From: an uncultured SAR116 cluster alpha proteobacterium
Lineage (GTDB): Bacteria; Pseudomonadota; Alphaproteobacteria; Puniceispirillales; Marisalimonadaceae
DNA length: 64,000 bases
Direction of reading: 5' to 3'
NCBI GenBank assembly: GCA_902619485.1
Contig: CACNEF010000001.1
Location: 434,001 to 498,000, forward strand
Part shown: positions 58,657-64,000 of the stretch, one piece after another
Position numbering within the stretch: position 1 is the stretch's first letter
Layout: each line of letters opens with the position of its first letter
Notes under the pieces: generated by a model
The model's database searches: none
Seen by the model: the letters and a program-made list of their open reading frames with translations, nothing else
Told to the model about the DNA's origin: nothing
Made by a program: the position numbers and the translations under genes

Positions 58657-59916
58657 TTATTTATTCATGGCTCTAAAGAAATCTTCATTAGATTTGCTTT
58701 GCTTTAGTTTATCTGACAGAAAATCCATTGCGTCTACCGGCCCCATTTGAATTAAAATTCTTCTCAAAACCCACATTCTAGATAATGTGTCTTTTTCTAC
58801 CAAAAGCTCTTCTTTTCTTGTGCCTGACTTAGTTACATCAATAGCCGGGAAAGTTCGTTTGTCTGATAATTTTCTGTCAAGTATTACCTCGCTATTTCCA
58901 GTGCCTTTAAATTCTTCGAAAATTACCTCATCCATTCTTGAGCCTGTTTCAACTAATGCGGTGGCAATAATGGTTAATGAACCTCCATCTTCAATGTTTC
59001 TTGCTGCACCAAAGAATCTTTTTGGCCTTTGAAGAGCGTTTGCATCAACACCTCCCGTTAAAACTTTGCCACTAGACGGTATTACAGTGTTGTAAGCTCT
59101 TGCTAACCGGGTTATGGAATCTAATAAAATCACTACATCACGTTTGTGTTCAACTAGTCTTTTAGCTTTTTCTATAACCATATCGGTTACTTGTACATGT
59201 CGAGAAGCGGGTTCATCAAATGTAGAACTAATAACTTCTCCATTAACAGATCTTTGCATATCTGTAACTTCTTCAGGTCTTTCGTCAATTAATAAAACAA
59301 TAAGATAAATCTCAGGATGATTTTTTGATATTGCTTGAGCTATTGACTGTAACATCATTGTCTTACCTGTTCTAGGTGGTGCTACAATTAAGCCACGTTG
59401 TCCTTTGCCCATAGGCGCAACCATTTCTACGACACGAGTAGTAATATCTTTGTTGTTTGGATCAAATTCAGTTTCAAAGTTAATTTTAGCTTGAGGATAA
59501 AGAGGTGTTAAATTATCAAAATTTATTCTGTGACGAACAGAGTCCGGGGATTCAAAATTTATATTTTCAACTTTAAGTAATGCAAAATATCTCTCTCCAT
59601 CCTTAGGGGCTCTAATTTGACCCTCTACAGTGTCACCCGTACGAAGGCCAAATTTTCTTACTTGATTTGGAGAGATATAAATATCATCTGGTCCTGCGAG
59701 GTAGTTAGATTCAGGTGACCTTAAGAAACCAAATCCATCAGATAAAACTTCAAGTACTCCATCTCCATATATCGCAATATCATTGTCAGCAAGTTTTTTC
59801 AAACAGGCAAACATCATATCTTGTTTTCTTAAAGTGCTTGCGTTTTCTATTTCTAAACTCTCAGCATAAGTTAATAAATCTGATGGGTTCTTTGCTTTAA
59901 GTTCTTTTAAATGCAT
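58657..59916 (-). CDS. rho: Transcription termination factor Rho
   Basis: The 419-aa hexameric RNA helicase shows an N-terminal Rho_N segment ([21 protein letters not shown]), the RNA-binding cold-shock-like region ([23 protein letters not shown]), P-loop [28 protein letters not shown], and the conserved [21 protein letters not shown]. This is the usual form without large insertions. In Alphaproteobacteria rho lies close to hemE near the origin, as seen here. Confidence 0.98.
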   Translation of the reverse strand: MHLKELKAKNPSDLLTYAESLEIENASTLRKQDMMFACLKKLADNDIAIYGDGVLEVLSDGFGFLRSPESNYLAGPDDIYISPNQVRKFGLRTGDTVEGQIRAPKDGERYFALLKVENINFESPDSVRHRINFDNLTPLYPQAKINFETEFDPNNKDITTRVVEMVAPMGKGQRGLIVAPPRTGKTMMLQSIAQAISKNHPEIYLIVLLIDERPEEVTDMQRSVNGEVISSTFDEPASRHVQVTDMVIEKAKRLVEHKRDVVILLDSITRLARAYNTVIPSSGKVLTGGVDANALQRPKRFFGAARNIEDGGSLTIIATALVETGSRMDEVIFEEFKGTGNSEVILDRKLSDKRTFPAIDVTKSGTRKEELLVEKDTLSRMWVLRRILIQMGPVDAMDFLSDKLKQSKSNEDFFRAMNK

Positions 59917-59937
59917 TTAAATCTCGTTGATTAGAAT

Positions 59938-60378
59938 TTAGATTATTTGGAAGTTTGGTTTTAAGATTATTAGAAGAACAATAAAAATCAATAACAATGT
60001 TGGGATTTCGTTTATTATTCTGTAAAATTTTGTTTTTTTGATTCTATAACCTTTTTTAAAATCTTTGTAAAGAATATATAAATAGTAGTGAAATAATGTT
60101 AGACAAAAAACCAATAATAATTTAATTAAAAAATAATTTTCACTTAAATAATAAGTATTATCATATAATAAAATTAAACCTAGAAGATAAGTTACTACAA
60201 GAGCAGGTGTCATTATATAATTCAACAGCCTATACTCCATTACTAGGAAAGTACTATCCATTTCACTTAAATTTTTAGTATCATTATGATACACGTATAA
60301 TCTAGGTAAATATAATAATCCTACCATCCAAGATATTATTGAAATAAGATGAAAAGATTTAATTATTTCATAAAACAA
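59938..60378 (-). CDS. hemJ: Protoporphyrinogen oxidase HemJ
   Basis: A four-helix membrane protein of 146 aa (formerly UPF0093) that oxidises protoporphyrinogen IX. The family start FYEIIKSFHLISIISWMVGLLYLPRLYVYH carries the conserved heme-ligand type His and RLxVYH pattern; three or four further membrane segments follow (ALVVTYLLGLILLY, LLVFCLTLFHYYLYILY, LLLIFIVLLIIL). It starts 3 bp after hemE and belongs to the heme pathway with it. Confidence 0.9.
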   Translation of the reverse strand: MFYEIIKSFHLISIISWMVGLLYLPRLYVYHNDTKNLSEMDSTFLVMEYRLLNYIMTPALVVTYLLGLILLYDNTYYLSENYFLIKLLLVFCLTLFHYYLYILYKDFKKGYRIKKTKFYRIINEIPTLLLIFIVLLIILKPNFQII

Positions 60379-60381
60379 ATA

Positions 60382-61419
60382 TTAAACTTTCAAGTTATAA
60401 TTTCTTACAATACTAATAACTTCTTTTACGTTATCAATTTTACAATCTGGAGTTAAACCGTGACCAACATTAAATATAAATCTTCTGTCTTTCATTATAT
60501 CTAAAATAGTTAATACATTCTCCCTTAAATGATTACTATGTGATGGAATGAGAGACGCTGGATCAAGATTACCTTGTAAAGCAACCTCTTTATTAATATA
60601 CTTTATTGCCCAACAAAGATCAACAGACCAATCTAAAGCAATACAATCAACTTTACTTTCAAAAGAATATTTTACAATAGATTCTCCTGCTTTAAATGGA
60701 AACCCAATAACAGGAACAAGAATTTTTCTAGATCTTAAAATATCTACGATCTTAGCCGTTGGCCTTATGGCACAATCATCAAAAAAGTTATTAGGTATCA
60801 TATGAGACCAAGAGTCGAATATCATCAAGATATCTGCACCTGCTCTAGCTTGCATTTCTAGCTTATCAGCAACATAAATTGTAAGTGTTTCAATTAACTC
60901 CATAAACCATTCATAAGAACTCCACAGGGCTTTCCTGGTATTAATGAAGTCTTTACTTCCTCTTCCTTCGACCATATAGCAAGCTAGAGTCCAAGGAGCG
61001 CCAGCAAAACCAATTAAACCAAGGGATTTTGGTAATTTCTCTCTGAGATAACTTATTGAATTTTTTAAAGGTTCAAGTTTAGAGCTTAAACATATATTTC
61101 GAAGAATTTTAGTTTCACCTGGGATCATAGGTTTCAAAGAAGGACCAAAATTTTTAGCAAATTTGACGTCTCTATCCATAGCCCAGGGTATCATTAAAAT
61201 ATCTGAAAATATTATGGCAGCATCAAGATCATAATATTTTAAGGGTAGAGTTGTACTTTTAATTATTAGATCCTCATTTAAACAAAAATTAATAAAATTT
61301 TTTTCATTTTTTCTAATTTGAAGGTATTCAGGTATATGTCTTCCAGCTTGTCTCAAAAACCATATTGGTACAGAAGCCTCTTTATTTTTAAGTACTTTAC
61401 TTATTAAGTTATCTGACAC
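60382..61419 (-). CDS. hemE: Uroporphyrinogen decarboxylase
   Basis: HemE makes coproporphyrinogen III in heme synthesis. The 345-aa sequence has the active-site arginine motif PIWFLRQAGRHIPEYLQIR near residue 20, ILMIPWAMDRDVKF, GFAGAPWTLACYMVEGRGS and NVGHGLTPD. HemE next to the origin is the marker used to locate oriC in Caulobacter and relatives. Its start faces the DnaA-box cluster and coaE is divergent on the other side. Confidence 0.97.
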   Translation of the reverse strand: MSDNLISKVLKNKEASVPIWFLRQAGRHIPEYLQIRKNEKNFINFCLNEDLIIKSTTLPLKYYDLDAAIIFSDILMIPWAMDRDVKFAKNFGPSLKPMIPGETKILRNICLSSKLEPLKNSISYLREKLPKSLGLIGFAGAPWTLACYMVEGRGSKDFINTRKALWSSYEWFMELIETLTIYVADKLEMQARAGADILMIFDSWSHMIPNNFFDDCAIRPTAKIVDILRSRKILVPVIGFPFKAGESIVKYSFESKVDCIALDWSVDLCWAIKYINKEVALQGNLDPASLIPSHSNHLRENVLTILDIMKDRRFIFNVGHGLTPDCKIDNVKEVISIVRNYNLKV

Positions 61420-61688
61420 AATAGTATTACTTTATTTAAAGTTTGATGATGATGATGCTTCTTATAAAGTTGTGAATAAAAAAAAAAATTATTTTATCCA
61501 CAATATATTTAAAAAAATGTTATTGAATTATATAGGTAAATAGAGTTATTCACAAATTTTAATTTTTTAAATTCAAAATTATAAACATGTAATTAAGTTC
61601 TGGATAAATATTAATATTAAAAAAAAAATTGGATTTACAAAGATAAAATAATGATTATCAACAATTTATTCACTTAAGAAATTTATAA
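61420..61688. other. Candidate chromosomal replication origin (oriC)
   Basis: A 269-bp AT-rich gap between divergent hemE and coaE holds DnaA-box-like 9-mers: TTATCCACA at 61494-61502 (exact), TTATTCACA at 61471-61479 (minus strand) and 61546-61554, TTATCCAGA at 61599-61607 (minus), TTATCAACA at 61655-61663 and TTATTCACT at 61666-61674. Long A/T runs between them could be the unwinding element. Nearby parS sites, parAB and the hemE-coaE-dnaQ context strongly support an alphaproteobacterial origin. Initiation itself is inferred. Confidence 0.85.
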
Positions 61689-62291
61689 ATGATAATAATT
61701 GGCATAACAGGATCAATAGGTACAGGTAAAACAACAGTATCTAAAATGTTAAAAATATTAAAAATACCAGTTTTCGATTCAGACAAAAAGGTAAAAGAAA
61801 TACTAGATAATAATCATCTTGTTATTAACAAGGTATCAAAAATCTGGCCTGAAGTTGTATCGATCAATCAAAATCAAAGAAAGATCAATAAAGTACTGTT
61901 AGGTAATAAAATATTTAAGAACAAAAAAGAAAGAAAAAAACTTGAAGATATAATTCACCCACTTGTTGAAAAAGAAAGAAATATGTTTTTACAGAGTTCT
62001 ACAAATTTTCGGATAGTTGGACTTGATATTCCATTGTTATATGAGATAGGTTTGGATAAAAAATGTGATTATGTTTTTTTGATGCATACATCTAAGAAAA
62101 TTCAAAAAAATAGAGTTTTAATGAGGCCAAATATGACTGAGAAAAAATTTGAACTTATCAATAACGTACAATGGAGTTTTGAAAAAAAAGCAAAAAGAAA
62201 ACCTTTTATAATAAGTACGTCATTTGGTAAATTAATTACCTTTATTCTAATTTTGTATTATTTACTAAAAATTAAATTTAGAGTTGAATAA
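61689..62291 (+). CDS. coaE: Dephospho-CoA kinase
   Basis: CoaE phosphorylates dephospho-CoA in the last step of CoA synthesis. The 200-aa protein begins MIIIGITGSIGTGKTTVSKML, a P-loop, then PVFDSDKKVKE, LEDIIHPLVEKE, VGLDIPLLYEIGL and RVLMRPNMTEKKF, the LID-type region, all in CoaE order. The C-terminal 40 residues are unusually hydrophobic (FGKLITFILILYYLLKI). It reads away from the candidate origin and dnaQ follows 1 bp later. Confidence 0.9.
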   Translation: MIIIGITGSIGTGKTTVSKMLKILKIPVFDSDKKVKEILDNNHLVINKVSKIWPEVVSINQNQRKINKVLLGNKIFKNKKERKKLEDIIHPLVEKERNMFLQSSTNFRIVGLDIPLLYEIGLDKKCDYVFLMHTSKKIQKNRVLMRPNMTEKKFELINNVQWSFEKKAKRKPFIISTSFGKLITFILILYYLLKIKFRVE

Positions 62292-62292
62292 A

Positions 62293-63003
62293 ATGACTAG
62301 AGAGTTAGTACTAGATACAGAAACTACTGGTTTAAACTACGAAGATGGCCACAGAATAGTTGAAATAGGTATAGTTGAACTAGAAAATTATTTACCAACT
62401 GGGAGTTGTTTTCATTATTACTTAAACCCAGAAAGAGATTCAGACAAAAGAGCTGAAGAAGTTCATGGTTTAAGTCGTGAATTCTTGAATGACAAACCAA
62501 AATTTTCCGATATAGCAAACGAATTTATAGATTATATATCGGATAGTAAAATAATTATACATAATGCTGCATTTGATGTTGGTTTTATAAACGCGGAGTT
62601 AAGTAGATGTAATATGAAAAAGTTGAATGGTAATAAGATAATAGATACATTAATTCTAGCCAAAGAAAAATTTCTAGGTCAGTCAGTCAGCTTAGACTCA
62701 CTTTGTAAAAAATATAATATTGATTTAACTGGAAGAGAAATCCACGGCGCTATAAAAGATGCTAAACTTTTAGCCTCTGTATATTTAGAATTGATTGGAG
62801 GAAGACAATCTAGGTTAGATTTTGAAATTTTAACTGAAAATGTCAACTTTGCTGAAGATCAATTCTTCAGTTTAGATCATTATAATAAGAAGATAAATTT
62901 AAGAAATAAGAAAAATCCAGAAGTAAATTTTGACGATTATAAATTGCATTTAAGTAAAATTCGAACAATAAAGAATAATATTTGGAAAAAAATAAGTGAC
63001 TAG
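62293..63003 (+). CDS. dnaQ: DNA polymerase III epsilon subunit (3'-5' exonuclease)
   Basis: The proofreading subunit, 236 aa from ATG 62293. Exo motifs: I is LDTETTGLNYEDGHRIVEIGIVEL, II is HNAAFDVGFINAEL, III is HGAIKDAKLLASVYLEL. The central HxAxxD catalytic layout is intact. The frame also opens three codons earlier at a TTG overlapping coaE. Gene order coaE-dnaQ-secB is standard in Alphaproteobacteria. It overlaps secB tail to tail by 4 bp. Confidence 0.95.
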   Translation: MTRELVLDTETTGLNYEDGHRIVEIGIVELENYLPTGSCFHYYLNPERDSDKRAEEVHGLSREFLNDKPKFSDIANEFIDYISDSKIIIHNAAFDVGFINAELSRCNMKKLNGNKIIDTLILAKEKFLGQSVSLDSLCKKYNIDLTGREIHGAIKDAKLLASVYLELIGGRQSRLDFEILTENVNFAEDQFFSLDHYNKKINLRNKKNPEVNFDDYKLHLSKIRTIKNNIWKKISD

Positions 63004-63428
63004 TTTTTAATTAAGTTAAAGTCCACCTCATTTAATGAAATAGGAATACTCCCACCTTTTCTTGTTATATCTTCTACTATTTCTTTTATAAAAGGAAATA
63101 ACATTTTTATACCACTTTTAGTAAATTCCTCTTGATCATAATTTTTTTGTTTTAAAATTTCAAAGAAACCAAAGTAATCTAATTCAAGATTAAATAAATT
63201 TTTTTTATTCTCTTTTGAAGAACAGTCAAAAGTATACCTTAATAGTAAGCTGAAAAGATTATTATTGTAAGGTGTATAAAAAACGTTCATGTTAATGTTA
63301 AGATTACTATTGCTATTATTGAATACATTATTTTCATTAATGTTTTGAGGATTCTCAAAAGATAAATCTTTGATAAAATTTTTTAATAATTTAATACTAT
63401 TATCTTTATTTAAATTTAAATTATTCAT
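63000..63428 (-). CDS. secB: Protein-export chaperone SecB
   Basis: A tetrameric chaperone that keeps preproteins unfolded for SecA. In 142 aa it shows IKDLSFENPQN near the start, a beta-strand core (NLNINMNVFY), LELDYFGFFEI, and MLFPFIKEIVEDITRKGGSIPISLNEVDF, the SecB C-terminal signature. It is shorter in the usual acidic C-tail. Convergent with dnaQ and divergent from the Tim44-like gene. Confidence 0.92.
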   Translation of the reverse strand: MNNLNLNKDNSIKLLKNFIKDLSFENPQNINENNVFNNSNSNLNINMNVFYTPYNNNLFSLLLRYTFDCSSKENKKNLFNLELDYFGFFEILKQKNYDQEEFTKSGIKMLFPFIKEIVEDITRKGGSIPISLNEVDFNLIKN

Positions 63429-63550
63429 ATAATTCTCTAAATATCTATATACTCGTATATATATATGAAATAATTAATAATGAATATTAATTTTTCTTTT
63501 TTTTAGTATAATAAAATATGTTTTATTATAAGTAAGGATGGTTTAAAAAC

Positions 63551-64000
63551 ATGCAGAATAGTTTTCCGTATATTGATATATTGATTTTTGGAGTGATAGC
63601 AGTCTTTCTGATTTTTAGACTTAAAAATATTTTAGGTACAAAAACAGGTTTTGAAGAATCTAATCTAAATGAAAAAAAACAAGATAAACAATTCACCAAT
63701 GTTGTCTCTCTAAAATCAGAAAAGAATAATCTAAACAACAAAGAATTAAATGATATTCTAAACGTTGATCCTAATTTCAATATGAATGATTTTCTTTCTG
63801 GATCAAAAAATTTTTTTAGAATGGTTTTAGAAAGCTTTGTTAGTGGTAATTTAGAAAATATTAAAAATTTTACTAAACCATCTGTTCTCAAAAGTTTCAA
63901 AACTGCTATTGATGAAAGAAACAGTGAAAAAGAAACACTTATTATTGACTTAAAATCGATAAAAGAAAATAAAATTACCAAAGCGGTAATAACAAAATCA
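63551..64000 (+). CDS. Tim44-like domain protein, 5' part only
   Basis: An ATG at 63551 opens a frame that stays open for 150 codons to the window edge. It starts with a membrane helix (MQNSFPYIDILIFGVIAVFLIFRLKNILG, the type seen in alphaproteobacterial Tim44 proteins), followed by a polar linker and a Tim44-like start of domain (FNMNDFLSGSKNFFRMVLESFVSGNLENIKNFTKPSVLKSFKTAI). Tim44-like proteins are predicted inner-membrane-anchored import/assembly factors. The order secB-Tim44 divergent pair is common in the class. Confidence 0.85.
   Translation, partial: MQNSFPYIDILIFGVIAVFLIFRLKNILGTKTGFEESNLNEKKQDKQFTNVVSLKSEKNNLNNKELNDILNVDPNFNMNDFLSGSKNFFRMVLESFVSGNLENIKNFTKPSVLKSFKTAIDERNSEKETLIIDLKSIKENKITKAVITKS

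Noticed and set aside
63526-63981. Minus-strand 151-codon ORF near the right edge
   Set aside because: It lies antisense to a plus-strand frame with a signal-anchor and Tim44-like sequence starting at 63551 that runs off the window; the minus frame has no recognisable family.

Overview
The window reads as one contiguous chromosomal piece of a strongly AT-rich, compact Alphaproteobacterium, most probably a free-living marine one. The alphaproteobacterial placement rests on gene order: hemE, a cluster of DnaA boxes, then coaE-dnaQ-secB-Tim44; DUF3576-leuS-lptE-holA facing parB-parA-rsmG-mnmG-mnmE-rho; and ccrM beside rnhB. The marine, streamlined lifestyle is an inference from very short intergenic gaps, AT-biased codons, a DmdA-like (DMSP demethylase-type) protein beside a methylene-THF reductase, and a glycine-betaine/DMSP-type ABC transporter. 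A SAR11-like or similarly reduced lineage fits, but nothing in the window fixes the genus.

Layout. 1-5.4 kb: a minus-strand operon ffh-rpsP-rimM-trmD-rplS-leuC-leuD (leuD cut by the window edge). 5.6-13.8 kb: minus-strand ftsY, dapF-mtaB, xth, ftsK-lolA and a DapC-like aminotransferase. 13.9-19.5 kb: a UbiH-type hydroxylase, DUF971, Lon-N and thioredoxin-TPR proteins, a Gfo/Idh/MocA oxidoreductase plus DegT aminotransferase pair, and tRNA-Gly(GCC). 19.5-22.6 kb: the least ordinary segment, with an exported hypothetical protein, two tandem paralogues of an unrecognised 114-aa family, two very small membrane-peptide ORFs, a DUF4174 protein with an extra C-terminal region, and a decayed gene. 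22.6-31.2 kb: DmdA-like/metF divergent pair, purT, a methyltransferase, a hydrolase, and the opuACBA-type transporter with an internal terminator. 31.2-37.1 kb: ugd, galU, phosphomannomutase and malate synthase G. 37.1-48.6 kb: ccrM, rnhB, moaB, slt, a divergent uracil-DNA glycosylase, a TPR lipoprotein, ispE, tRNA-Gln(TTG), a receiver-degenerate response regulator, ribA, yggS and a porin with its promoter and terminator. 48.6-64 kb: the replication-origin domain.

The right end is the biological centre. A 269-bp gap at 61420-61688 holds at least six DnaA-box-like 9-mers between divergent hemE and coaE, and is a convincing oriC candidate. Two parS palindromes (55383-55398 and 58639-58654) lie 3-6 kb away, inside the operon that also encodes ParA and ParB. 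Transcription runs away from the candidate origin on both sides. The candidate DMSP module (uptake by the OpuA-type system, demethylation by the DmdA-like protein, oxidation of the resulting methyl-THF by MetF) and the unrecognised tandem gene pair are the most interesting accessory content. No insertion sequence, prophage, CRISPR array or rRNA operon was seen.
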